Assembly (NCBI GenBank): GCA_949358305.1
Contig: OX442318.1
Coordinates: forward strand, 4,016,501-4,080,500
Direction of reading: 5' to 3'
Origin: Strigamia acuminata
Taxonomy: Eukaryota; Arthropoda; Chilopoda; Geophilomorpha; Linotaeniidae
DNA: 64,000 nucleotides
Below, one piece after another: positions 35,151 to 46,257 of this stretch. The notes under the pieces were generated by a model. That model worked only from the letters and a program-made list of their open reading frames with translations. It searched no databases and was not told the DNA's origin. Numbering within the stretch: position 1 is the stretch's first letter; the number at the start of each line of letters is the position of its first letter. A program made the position numbers and the translations under genes.

Positions 35151-35303
35151 CAATTAAACTTGTGTAAACAAGTTTTCAATTAAATTTGTGTAAACAAGTT
35201 TTCAATTAAATTTGTGTAAACAAGTTTTCAATTAAATTTGTATAAACAAGTTTTTAGGTTTTCAATTAAATTTGTATAAACAAGTTTTTAGGTTTTTAAT
35301 TAA
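35150..35303. repeat. 26-bp tandem repeat upstream of U5
   Basis: About five copies of TTTTCAATTAAATTTGTGTA plus AACAAG, with a slightly longer form at the right end. U8 has a single unit at the same place (near 53549). Confidence 0.8.
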
Positions 35304-35709
35304 CCTTCCCATAGCCATGGCTGGTTACTACACCTGTGCAGCCATGGTCGGTCATTTCTGACTTCTTTTCAAAAATCCTACTGCACATGTGCACAATCAC
35401 ATTGTTCCTGGTGCGATCGCATTTTTCCTGGTAGGAGCACATGTTTTAGGACTAATTTTTATACGCCACCTAGTGCAAACAGATGGCAAAGCGGTGTACG
35501 GCGCTCCCGTTAAGGGTGTTTTTCGTTATAAATATTAAATTATGTTAACAATAATTGAAAAACTATTCGTATTTAGACGTTATAAAATAAGAAAAAAAAG
35601 TTTTTGAGGAATAAAAATTAACCTCTTTAATTAATTTTCAGGAAAAAAAGAATTACAGTGATTTTTGCACTTCTGTAATTTTTTTTGACCCACCATGGCT
35701 AAGGGAAGG
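35304..35709. mobile_element. piggyBac-type MITE with TTAA target site
   Basis: Ends CCTTCCCATAGCCATGG / CCATGGCTAAGGGAAGG are imperfect inverted repeats directly flanked by TTAA (35300-35303 and 35710-35713). U8 keeps the empty site with one TTAA (near 53585). CC termini and TTAA duplication point to piggyBac. Confidence 0.85.
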
Positions 35710-35744
35710 TTAAAAGGTGAAATGACTTTGAAACGTGAACTTAC

Positions 35745-36500
35745 AGCTAATAGTTTTTCGTATTTTTCTTGCTAATTAATCGATATTACACGTGTATTAT
35801 CGATCGTTACGAAGTTTTCCCGCCAACAGAAACCATCTAGCGGCGAATGCAGTTAGTTACAACTATGTGTATCCTGAATCCAGCAACATGGTCCACAAAG
35901 TGTGTAATTGTTAATTATGACCATGAAAAACCCCGTTTAATCTCATGCAATCTGAAGTGCATAAAAATTGTGTTTGTTTTAAATAAGTATTACCTAGTCC
36001 ATCAAAATTTCACCAAAACTGGATGTGATACTGCTCAGCGACACATTGAGACAACAAATATCGGTCCACGACCTTACACAGAAGCAGACTTTAGCTGTTG
36101 CCAAACTGAGTCCCGTAGTCTGGATGGAATATTAACTATCGCCTCCGATGCCTAAGTCGTTGTAATGTCTAATATTTTCTCCGCAGCTTATAGTTTCCTT
36201 AGAAATGCCGGAAACGATTTTGTAGCTGGTCTCGAGTCTGACAGTTATTTACTGCTCGTAATTATACGTTAGTTGTTTTGCTAATGGTTTATTTACTCAT
36301 TTAATAGTTTATCACCGGTAGACACAATTTAATGGTTTTTATCCGGAAATTGAACACGCTTGTGTTATATTTTGTCCCGATGCAATGTTGTCCTATTTCC
36401 CAATTGGTTGAGCCAGATTACACCTCACTGCGTACTGTACTCTACTTCGCGGAAAAGTAGTTCTGTTTATTTTCAATGAATTTTTGTGTAAAAATGATTA
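35745..36500. repeat. Upstream block of the array, U5 copy
   Basis: Starts with a minus-strand donor-like TTAGCT followed by GTAAGT (boundary 35745). Continues with the block shared with 24316-24865 and 53655-54279. No coding gene is supported. Confidence 0.45.
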
Positions 36501-36558
36501 GAATGATGGATTTTATTTATTTGATAATAAAATATTTATTTTAATTGCTAAAATAAGC

Positions 36559-37195
36559 TGTGACGATTCTACTTTTTGGCTTAATAATAAGCCATTAAAT
36601 GTGATAAATCGGTCGGAACAAGACATTGCTAAGCCTAATGATAACCTAACCGAGATAAGCTAAGGAGATATGTGCAACGTAAATAACTAATCAGAATAAT
36701 GAATAACTTACGGTTTTACATGAAACATACGTTTATCAACGAGATACAACTGGTTCTGGGTTCTGGGCACGTGTAAACGGGCGGCAACAACTGGTTGAGG
36801 ATCCGGGCGGGTCGTAGGGATAGGGCTGGCTTCGCGGCATAGTCACAAAGAACGCTACGGAGACGCATTCGGTTTCGTGGCACGAACGAATATAAATGCG
36901 AAGAATCCTTCGCATTATTCGAGATCTAAATCCATCGATTATTCGACTGAATGAATCGAGGTTCGATCAACACTAAAGCTATAAAAATGCAACAATAAAT
37001 ATTAGTTATTAATTTTATGGGCGGGGACAGTCACGATGGTTTTGCAACCATCGCAGGTGATTTTGAGGTCTCCATCCGCCAGTATGCCTTACGATAACAG
37101 GATTTCGTGATCAAATACCGGGTAAATAATTAGTGGATTACCATTATCCAAGTACCGGGTGGCCCACATAAAAGCGGCCCGACAATATACAAGAA
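36559..37195 (-). repeat. Partial family E copy, reversed
   Basis: Begins TGTGACGATTCTAC, the reverse complement of the right end of E at 49969, and runs through one structured module (near 37020-37110) to a break at about 37195, where U6 intron sequence resumes. The same left flank (GATTTTATTTATTTGATAAT) precedes the reversed E piece at 55341, so both descend from one insertion that was later duplicated. Confidence 0.65.
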
Positions 37196-37297
37196 GGGTT
37201 ATGAAGTTATTTGTTGGAAACTTATAAAATAAGCTCTTTTGAGAGTAATCTGGTCTTTTATTTTGTTTGCAATGAATGTATTTCGTAATTGACTTGC

Positions 37298-38883
37298 CAA
37301 CAATGATTTTTGCCCAATAATGTTTCAGTGCATCTATTCCCACATTCTACGTATTCCTCGAGTGGTACACAGGGCTGACTTCTGGTGTTTATTAAATGAT
37401 GCTGAAACATAAATATTTAGTAAGTGAATAGCAGAATCACCTGAAAAAATTTAATAGGCAAAGAATATTATAGAACTGTGGTGTATTAGCACCATAAGGA
37501 ATTGTGCAGGATTAAGTGCACAAGGAAAGTACATTGTATTAGCAACAATCTTTTCCCCTAGTAACGGTTGACCAGGTAACGATGCAATAAAGGAAATCCA
37601 CTTCTGTTAAGGGAGTGGATCATGGAGGATGTTTAGGCCCAAACTCGTGGCTATTTAATTTGTGTCACCTCTTTTAAACGAAATCCAACTTTGGTATTCG
37701 TTGCTGGTAGTATCCCGTATCCATATTGGAAATCAATTGGGTATGTCAGTCCTACCTGAAATGAAGCATAATGAAATCATCAGTTCTCAATTCACTAAAA
37801 TAATTCACTTTTTGTCATTGGCTGCTTGTTTTGCCAGGCCCGTTTCTGGCAAGCGTATTGTGCGCTTTTTTGCTTTTGGTCACATTAACCTACTTTTACA
37901 TGTCACCGTAGAGTGGGTGTGGGGCATGGAATTTGGAGGGAGTTTCTCTCTTTCTTAGTTTTCGAAATTTGTGATTTTGGATCATGGTTTTGGATTGGTG
38001 CTGAGGGTTTGGGGCAGGGGCAGATTAAACTTTTAGGGGGGTCCCAAACAAACCATTGTCTGGGTCTCTTGTGGCAAAAATTAAAACCGTATGATTAATT
38101 TTCAGCCATAACATTGGATTTCCCGGCGTAACATTGGTTTTTCTGGCCTAAAATTTGTATTTCTCTGGCCTAAAATAGGATTTCTTGGCCTGAAATTGGA
38201 TTTTCTGGTCAGAAATTGGTTTTTCTGGCCAGAAATTGGTTTTTCTGGCCTGGAATTAGATTTTCTGGCCAGAAATTGGATTTTCTGGCCAGAAATTGGA
38301 TTTTCTGGCCTGAAATTGGATTTTCTGGCCTGAAATTGGATTTTCTGGCCTGAAATTGGATTTTCTGGCCTGAAATTGGATTTTCTGGCCAGAAATTGGG
38401 TTTTCTGGCCAGAAATTGGATTTTCTGGCCAGAAATTGGATTTTCTGGCCAGAAATTGGATTTTCTGGCCAGAAATTGGATTTTCTGGCCAGAAATTGGA
38501 TTTTCTGGCCAGAAATTGGATTTTCTGGCCTGAAATTGGATTTTCTGGCCAGAAATTGGATTTTCTGGCCTGAAATTGGATTTTCTGGCCTGAAATTGGA
38601 TTTTCTGGCCTGAAATTGAATTTTCTGGCCAGAAATTGGATTTTCTAGCCAGAAATTGGATTTTCTGGCCAGAAATTGGATTTTCTAGCCTAAATTTTTT
38701 TTTTGGTTTAATGTTTAACTGAAACAAGGCAGTCATAAATATTTACAAATAGGAGGGACCAATGTTGGAACTCTGATGGATTAGTATTTACTAAGGTTAG
38801 GGAATGTCCTGGCATCAATTCTGGTATTTTAAAATCATGTTGAAGTCTTGTATACATTTCAGAACCATGCCCTATATTTCTCA
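37298..38883 (-). pseudogene. U6: DEG/ENaC fragment (exons 3-5 only)
   Basis: Exons 38883-38792, 37755-37669 and 37401-37298 are open, in correct phase and closest to U4/U5. Exon 5 ends at the same GCAAGT donor. Exons 1-2 are absent beyond about 38960 and exons 6-11 are cut off by the reversed E element at about 37195. Intron 3 retains the minisatellite. It cannot encode a membrane channel by itself. Confidence 0.75.
38165..38695. repeat. 20-bp minisatellite in U6 intron 3
   Basis: About 26 copies of the 20-bp unit, mostly GAAATTGGATTTTCTGGCCA in this array. That variant is more uniform than in U4 or U5, which suggests recent local expansion. Confidence 0.9.
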
Positions 38884-38959
38884 CTGTAAGTTAATTGAAA
38901 AATGAATGTAACTTATTTGAAAAAGGCTACAAGCTTTACAATTCTTGTGTCAACACTTC

Positions 38960-39600
38960 CTTATTGGGGTCACCACAGTTGTTCAAACAGACTGGTTTAA
39001 TGACGATAAATTAGATTAAATGATTATATTTTTAATGTATCTAGTTTTTATTACTTTTTGATGGTAACAATTGAAGTGATGAGGGTCTAAAATACACTTA
39101 AGATTTTCTTGCAGCAACTTTGTTAATGCTATCATCCATGTGCACACATGAGGTGATCTGAAAACATCACACAGTTTTGTATACAAAGTATGTAGATACA
39201 CCCAATTCTGTGTTTGTATGGTGCTTGTAGACACGTTCCAGAACAAAACTTGTAGAAAGATAATGGTATAAAAAAAGAAGCTGCTTTTAAAACGTTGTGT
39301 TATAGGTATTTGTTTGTGTTTTTGTTTTGTCATGTTAAAAGATACAAACATAAACATGCAAACACCAAAAACACTTACAACATGACTTTTTGAGTACACA
39401 TTACTATGTAACTAACCATTGGGCAAAGTCTCTTTCGGATTCTAAGATTACCCCTTACAATTTTAGATGTAATTTAGAAACAACAACATTGTAAACATCA
39501 TTTAAAATAATTTATGTTTAATTCAAACACGTGCTGTAAAGTGGCAGTTCTGCATTAGCTATTCTGGACTTAGAATAATTATTATCTAGCAGTATTTTTA
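38960..39600 (-). other. U7 3' flank with possible decayed exon-1 relic
   Basis: Aligned with 57315-57945 downstream of U9. A 127-residue minus frame (39399-39016) includes a hydrophobic segment and S-P-H-V-C, faintly like the TM1 exon. In the U9 copy the frame is broken by about 40 extra bases. The N-terminal motif seen at 57800 has lost its ATG here (near 39455). Probably a decayed first exon. Confidence 0.35.
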
Positions 39601-40179
39601 TTCTATTTTGTTTGGTCAAATACCACTTTACAATTACAAACGACATGTACTGTGGCGAGTACAGAAAGGCCAAGCGTGACGCTAATGGCATTGCCAATTT
39701 CAGAAACCAATGCAACGAATGAATATTGAAGATTCTCAGCAAAAGTTTCTATTTTATTTGTAGGAAAAGCAACCGTTGCTACTGTTGATTCGTCATAAAA
39801 CGTAGCATAACTGAAATCGGTCATTTTATAGAATGGTTGTTTACAAGGTCGAATGCACATACATCCCTTTTCAACATCAGTATTTGTATGCGTTTCATAG
39901 TACAATGTTCGAACTGCTTTGGCTGTCTCTGGAGAGTCACAGAAAGGTACATCTTTCTTAACAGCAAACGGCATACTATTGTATAAATAAAACGAGGTAT
40001 TTTTTACTGCAAAATTTTTGTTAATTTCTTACAATTAATTACCTGCACAATTGTTTGCTTTTTATCTTCTTGTCAAAGCATCCGTTTACACAGTTGTAAT
40101 AGTCTGTTAAATTTTTGTTGCACGGTTTACGAATGGTATCGAGATATTGTATCTAAACCAAGAAGTGTGCTTTACTATA

Positions 40180-40515
40180 CAGTCAAGCCCCGTTATAGTA
40201 GAGAGATTCTGCCAGGCGTTAGACGAGAACAGCAACTTAAAGAATTTGTAGTGACCACGGGGGGGGGGGGGATGGTGAGAGAGCCGGCAGAACCAACACA
40301 AAAACTGAACTGAACACACGTATAAATACAATTGTACTACCGGTGAAGCCTTCACCACAAAGACAAGGAGTGACCAGGGACTGAGGAGATGATAAATCGC
40401 AAGGGACCCGAAAAATCGGTTCATTGTAACGAAAGTTTATTATATCAAAATTTTTTAACATGCTATTTTTAAGTAAATGTTATAACAAAAAATTCTATAT
40501 AACGAGGATCAACTG
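40180..40515. mobile_element. Tigger-type MITE in U7 intron 9 region
   Basis: Ends CAGTCAAGCCCCGTTATA and ATAACGAGGATCAACTG with TA flanks. A shorter relative is at 58525-58675 in U9. It contains a run of 11 or more G at about 40259-40271. Confidence 0.6.
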
Positions 40516-40579
40516 TATTCTAGAGGAGCAACTCATCCTGGGGTGATCACTACAATATTGCCCATCATGATGGGCAATA

Positions 40580-40643
40580 TTGGAACATTGGAACATTGGA
40601 ACATTGGAACATTGGAACATTGGAACATTGGAACATTGGAACA
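40580..40643. repeat. 8-bp microsatellite (TTGGAACA)n
   Basis: Eight perfect copies next to a palindrome (GCCCATCATGATGGGC, 40558-40574). U9 lacks the array at the same intron position, so it expanded in U7 only. Confidence 0.9.
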
Positions 40644-42038
40644 ATTGATCAATTGTTCCAATGTTAAAATTTATTGGGGGACCGGTTAGTGTGCAATAAT
40701 TACTAGACCGATATACTGGGTTTTTAAACAATTAAATACGGAACTGGTGCATGCTGAATAATTATAGAACATACATTTTGTCTAGTAAGTAAAGCAGTAG
40801 TGGTCATTGATGATGGATGTACTCCATTTAAAGTGTCGTATGAAAACTCGGGATTTTCAACTGGAGTGATATAAACCTAAAATTGAAAATATTATACTAA
40901 AAAATGGAAAGAACATTTGCGTATACTCACATTTGTAAAGTCTGGTTTACATTTGTGTTGTATTTCCTAGAAAGCGTCAACGAATAAGGTGAAAAATCGA
41001 TATTGTATTGGACCTGCATGTATGGTTTGTTAACCTTTTAATTTGTTTGTTTCAGAAGTTTAATAAATACCGAAAGAATGTTTAACACAAATTCCGTGGG
41101 GATTTGGCAGACTCCTGATGGTTCGAACGTCAAATAGTATTCCAGGAAATGGATTCTGAAAATTAAAGGCGCGTTTAGACTTGAGATTTAATTGTTATTG
41201 TATTTCACTTGCTAGTAATTGGAGGATGTCAGGTGATATCGGTTTCACATAAGATATATTCCAAAGAGTAGTTACTGTAAATCCTTTGAAGTTGACGAGA
41301 TCCAACAAATCTACATTGCAGTTTGAAGTCTTCTGTTTCTGCTGTTTTAAATATTTGTCTTTCGCAAACAGAAGTCTTGGATTATGCGGCCCTGAACAGA
41401 TGATAATGTTTGGAAAAGTCACATTAGCCGGTTGTTCTATCGATACTGTTTTTTGGATCGGTTTACTCATATATAATTGAATTCTATCTTGGACTACAAA
41501 TACACTGAATGCAAACAAGCAGAGATAAACGAGATAAAACAAGGTTGCTACATTAAGCTTGCTCTTGCTTTGGATTTTAGTAATAATTGGTTTTTGAGGT
41601 TTTCTCACATACGTTTTAATCTGTCTAGTAAGCTTTTTGTGATTGGTGCGCTTTACGTTGTGCCATTTTGCAACATCCCAAATCAAGTTGATGATGGAAA
41701 GTAGAGAGAGTCCCAACCAAAGACCCAGATTTCCACCAAAGTCAGCTAGGAGACTGATAAAATCATAGATCAAGCGTTCTACCTAGGTTCTACTGTAAAT
41801 ACTTTAGTGAAATACCCTGCACATGGAAGCTGCGTTAAATGTGTGCCAAGACAGAAAAGCAGAAGTAATTAAATACCATTCAGAAGTAAAGACTAATACA
41901 TTTGTTAATGTTTTGCATTGCATTGGTTAAAGGTTACTCTGTACTCTAGCAGTCTAGCTCACTACAAGAGTGGCCTATTTTCCATTGGCTGAGCCTCATT
42001 ACTCCTAACTGGACTGTGTGCTACCACCAGGAAAAGTA

Positions 42039-42204
42039 CCGTAAAACCTCGTGTATAAGCCGACCCGTGTATAAGCCGACCCCCCACTCTAGGGCACCAT
42101 TTTGCTCATAAATCGTAGATTAACATGCGCGTATAAGCCTACCCCCCCAATTAGCGGCCAGAATTCTGCAAAAAGTTGGTCGGCTTATACACGAGGTTTT
42201 ACGG
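42039..42204. mobile_element. MITE with CCGTAAAACCTCGTGTATAAGC termini
   Basis: Nearly perfect inverted ends CCGTAAAACCTCGTGTATAA / TTATACACGAGGTTTTACGG with TA duplication. Related in its CCGTA start to elements at 14348, 33118 and 56401. Confidence 0.8.
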
Positions 42205-43381
42205 TAGTTTAGTTTTGTTTTTAATTTGTTTGATTACTTTAATAATTGAAATGATATAACGTTATTTGTATTTTATAAGGAAATATTTTTTCAATGTATA
42301 AAATAAAGTTGTATGCTGTTTTTATTCCAGCATACATGTTTGTTAAGTTTATTGGTTGCTTTATCAGGAAATTGTTTTTCTCGATTCCAATGTCTGTACA
42401 TGTAGAGCAATTCTGGTGATTAGGTCTACTTTTTTGATCACTTCACAAGTGAAATGTTCTTTACCATTGGGCTAACGGGGCGGCAGCCCAGGGGCGCCGG
42501 GCAGAGAAGGGTGCCAGGCAGAGAGGGGTGCCAGGCGCCTCCTACAGAGTCTTCATGAGTGTTCAAATATCAGCTGAACTTGTAGGCAGAGCCTGTTTAC
42601 TCCTAACTGTTGCCAGGAAATGTAGTTTTGTTGTGTTTTTAATTTATTTGATTATTGTAGGTGGTTGAAATGATGTAAATTGACTTTTATTTAAAACTAA
42701 AATGTTTTAAAAAGTCTTAAAGCAATGTTTTATGCTGTTACTTTTTCAAAATACATGTTTGTGAAATTGTAAATGTAAAAATGATTTATATTTAATTACG
42801 ACAAAGGAAAAGAGGCGCCCGATTTTTTAAAGCCCAGGGCGCTGAAAAGTGTTAAGACGGCCTTGATAGTGAGCCAGAGTATACGTGTGACCGTTTGGCC
42901 ACCCTAGTGGCCTACGTCACTCCACACACCGCCTGGTGGCCCAAGCCTTCCCCCTCATGGAGGAGTGGACCGGCCTAGCAGGGGAGGTAAGAGCAGAGTG
43001 GTGTGGTGAGAGAGAGACGTTGCTGAGAGAGCCGAGGGTGAAGATGTGCCAGGGTGAGCTGCCACGGTCCTAACAACGGGAGAGACAACTGCCGACTCTG
43101 CTTCTCTCACCATTCACCATTCACCACTGTGACACTCAGTGGCAGATTGAGATGACTGCTGCAGTACTATGAGTGGCTACATGGGTCGTACAGGTGAGTA
43201 CGACAGCATGTTTGTCCAACGCGACCGACCACGTCACCCATGGGGCTCACACCCTGTGTGTGACGGGTCAGACGTCGGTGTAGCGTGCCTAACAGCACAG
43301 GCACACAGTAAGATAGGTGACCCAACCTCTAGACAATGATTAAAGGCCAAAACCCAACAATCTGAGTCCCTGTCTTATTAT

Positions 43382-43696
43382 TTACGTGTTGTTTTCTATT
43401 TCTACTGCTGTAAGGCAATCTTTCACCGTACGACGAAGTCTCCGATGAAACTTGCGTCGAAATCTAATCGGATATTGATGTTTAATTTTCATCATCCTAC
43501 AAAGAAATAAACTTGAGTTTCCAAAGACGACGTATAACCCCATTGTGGCTGTAAGGCTTCGCCTAATTGGTGCCGCGCCGCCCCTCTCTTTCGCCACTAC
43601 ACTGCCAGTGGGCACTTCCACTTTTTCCACTATTATGAAATGAAATTTCTTGGCTTTCGATGGTCTACCTTGCTTACGTTTCTCACTCAAAGGCAC
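43382..43696 (-). CDS. Possible small ORF with AT-hook-like motif
   Basis: A 104-residue frame starts M-P-L-S-E-K-R-K-Q-G-R-P-S-K, and just upstream lies an ACTTCCGG / CCAAGATGGCCGC promoter-like context (43740-43790). No domain is recognised beyond the AT-hook-like R-K-Q-G-R-P. It could be a first exon, a transposon tail, or chance. Confidence 0.25.
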   Translation of the reverse strand: MPLSEKRKQGRPSKAKKFHFIIVEKVEVPTGSVVAKERGGAAPIRRSLTATMGLYVVFGNSSLFLCRMMKIKHQYPIRFRRKFHRRLRRTVKDCLTAVEIENNT

Positions 43697-44704
43697 GTTC
43701 TTGGTCTCACTTGGAACACTTAGGTACTGCTAATTCTTGTATCCAAGATGGCCGCGCACTTATTTCGTGCTAGAACTTCCGGAAAACATACAAACATGCA
43801 AACTGCCCACTCCAGAGTCAGTTGTCATCATTGATTCTGTGCTGGCAACATTATATGAAAGAAATTGCTTGTGTGAGTGGTAGGAGGAGAATTCATTAGA
43901 CCGGTATTGGCCGTTGCTCTTACAGTGTAGAAATGAAAATTTCTAATTACATAACTCAAGAAAAGGACTTGTAATTGCTTTTTCAATACATAAAACATAA
44001 AAATGTATTAAATGGAACCAACGACTGCAGTGTGGGTGATTATTTGGAAACTATAAAATGCTTTTATGTCTTTTTTATTGCAACTTACGTTATACACGAC
44101 CAGTCTGAAATTATTAGTGGCGATGGTCCAAATGTCACTTTTTATTAAGTTTCGTGTTGAATTAAACCGGGCATTGATAAAATATAAGACATCGCATTTT
44201 TGTTTTAATTGAAACACGAAATGACTATGAAAGAAATTGGTTGCGTGAGTAATATATGAGAATTCAACAGAACTTTATTTCCCACATTTCATATAGCGTA
44301 GAAATGAGAATACTTAGGAATCGTAAACAATTTCTAGACAAGACTTGTTATTGTATTTTCAACTTGACGTTTCGCTTGAACAGCTAAATACTGGGCATAA
44401 ATTAAAACGAAGTTGGTTCACTTCTTCGAATTTTACTTCTCAGAAACTCATTTCTCAGACGCCACTTCTCGAATGGGTCGTTTCTCTGTATTTTTTTTGT
44501 CTGAGAAACGACCTATTCGAGAAGTGATCGTCTGAGAAGTAATCCCTTAAATTCACATTTCCAACAATGTATAATACAAATTTTAACAAAATTTTAACCT
44601 GACCTGAACTGACCTAACCTGACCTAACCTAACCATTTAAGATTAGACTTTTAATGACATGACCCATTCGAGTAACGATTTTCGAACAAGTGAACCATTC
44701 GAGT

Positions 44705-46257
44705 TGTGATGATTACAAATCCGTATTTATCAATGTTCACAATAGATGGCGCTGTTTACCCAACGCGCGTAATTCAAACTCGATAAAACTAAAAGTGTGA
44801 TAAATAATTATTTAGACACGGTGAATAAAATATAACTATTTTATTCGATATAAACTAAGTATTATTTACTTGACAATGTTGATTCTATCGAATCAATATC
44901 CACATTACTTACCTGTCGAAGGGAACCAATCGGACCCTTCCGGACCCCAACTGGGCCCATCTGGACATAGTCATATATTAGGTCCGGACTAGTGACCCAC
45001 GAATCCGCCAATTCGTACGCTGATTGGCTGTCGCCAATCTAGTAGTTCTACAGAACTATATAAGCTCCAGTTTCTCACCCACTCACCCCCCTGGCTTGAT
45101 AACTGAACTTGTATATTGTCTGTAGTTGAATTGTTATCGTTTGATTTCATTATTCTCTATCGACACATCAGGCCACCTCAGCTCTCCACAGTTAGTATTC
45201 ATTACTATTTGTTATTGCTGTTGTAGGGCTATTTCGGGAAGGCTAACTCCGGTAATAGATATGCATTCGCATGAAATGGCCCCGTAACGTTAGCCAGCTG
45301 TTCTACGGGACAGTAGGACTTCGTACGGTGGCTTAATATAACGGTCGTATACAGTACGACCTTGCTAAATGAAAGTAGGTCCCTCAGCTAACTGGCCACA
45401 GTCCGCTGCAGGATGGTTGTTGTAAACAGCCCACGCAGGTTCCCGTCTTTCTACGATTGGTCCTTCCGCTCGTTAAAAGTCGGTAAAGGCCTAATGCACA
45501 GGTAACACGCCGGGTTGGTAGCCCGTGAGTAATATCTTCAAGATGTTGCGATAAATAACTACCTGGAAAATGGTAATCCAACGGCAGTGGCCAAGTAATA
45601 TTTTACCCGGTGCTCGATCAATGGATCCCGTCATCGTAAGGCATGCTGGCGGATGGAGGAGTCAAATCCTCCCGCGATGGTTCTCTCGACCGTCGTGACG
45701 GTCCCCGCCCCATCGTACCCTCCGGGTTAGTAACCCGTGAACGATATATAAAATATATCGTGTTAAACAAATTACTCGGGCATTGGTAATCCTGTATTGG
45801 CAATATCTTTTAAACCCGGTAAGTCCATAGAAATGTTTACCTGGTGGTTGGTACCACCGATAGCGAACTAAAGCGTACAATTAAATACTCGGCGCCTGAT
45901 CACGAGATCTTGTCGTCGTAAGGCATGCTGGCGGATGGAGTCTCAACAACTCCCGCGACGTTCTCTCAATTGTCGTGACGGTCCCCGCCCAATTAATATT
46001 TATATAACAATTCATTTGTTATATTCCATTAATCACTTTACTCTTATTCATTTGAAACAATGGAATATTCTGCCGAATATTCCTGTTTATGCGAAGGACT
46101 CTTCGCATTATTAGATACTCGAGCTGCGGACCAAATACGTCTCCGTAGCGATATTTGTGACGATGCCGCAAGTCAGCCGTATCCCTTTGGCTTTGCCCGG
46201 ATCCTCAACCAGTTGATGCCGCCCGTTTACACGCGTCAAGAACCCATCTTTGTTATT
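44705..46257 (+). repeat. Family E repeat, left part (before the copia segment)
   Basis: Starts TGTGATGATTACAAATCCG; the right end of the family is AGAATCGTCACA at 49969, so the ends are short inverted repeats of TG...CA type. A TATA-type segment CTATATAAGCTC lies near 45055. Bases 45517-46257 are repeated almost exactly at 49035-49774. E could be a long LTR or a large DNA element; I found no protein of its own. Confidence 0.6.
45610..45712 (+). other. Structured repeat module of family E (GTAAGGCATGCTGGCGGATGG)
   Basis: The module contains GTAAGGCATGCTGGCGGATGG (core quoted in part), a GAGGAGT/ATCCTCC hairpin, a second hairpin around CCGTCGTGACGG and a closing GGCGG/CCGCC pair. It recurs near 45896-45992, 49136-49230, 49414-49508, 56790-56886, 57050-57146, 26010-26105 and reversed near 37025-37110. 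Paired bases are kept while loops differ. Confidence 0.5.

Larger units (their letters stand above)
39603..41778 (-). pseudogene. U7: truncated DEG/ENaC copy with premature stop
   Basis: Homologous to the 3' part of U9: exon 6 fragment 41778-41213, then 41155-41071, 41013-40931, 40876-40775, 40152-40043, 39975-39603. Exon 8 has an in-frame TAG (40967-40969) where U9 has CAG. Exon 6 is cut at about 41778, in the middle of TM2-A, and joins sequence that in U9 lies in intron 3, so exons 4, 5 and part of 6 are deleted. Exon 6 keeps a GCAAGT donor like U9. TM1-B, ectodomain B and TM2-B with G-L-S remain readable. Confidence 0.85.
41779..44704. other. Transposon-rich spacer upstream of U7
   Basis: Contains half of a hairpin MITE (41779-41815), a MITE at 42039-42204, a dispersed repeat near 42880-43150 (also at 9150 and 62740), a possible ORF at 43382-43696, and sequence like the channel 5' flanks at about 43830-44230. 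An inverted-repeat stretch at about 44437-44546 (AGAAACGACC arms) forms a hairpin. No complete gene. Confidence 0.4.

Noticed and set aside
44600-44636. CCTAACCTGACCTAACC-like stretch resembling arthropod (TTAGG)n telomere repeat
   Set aside because: Too short and irregular; no array, so chance or a local duplication is enough.
45384-45880. Small minus-strand frames repeated at 45618, 49136 and 56793
   Set aside because: They follow the hairpin modules of repeat E and are copies of each other; the constraint looks structural, not coding.
46250-46257. Start of the copia frame inside repeat E
   Set aside because: These bases belong to E and also occur at 49767-49774; the frame has no ATG here, so the open start is accidental.
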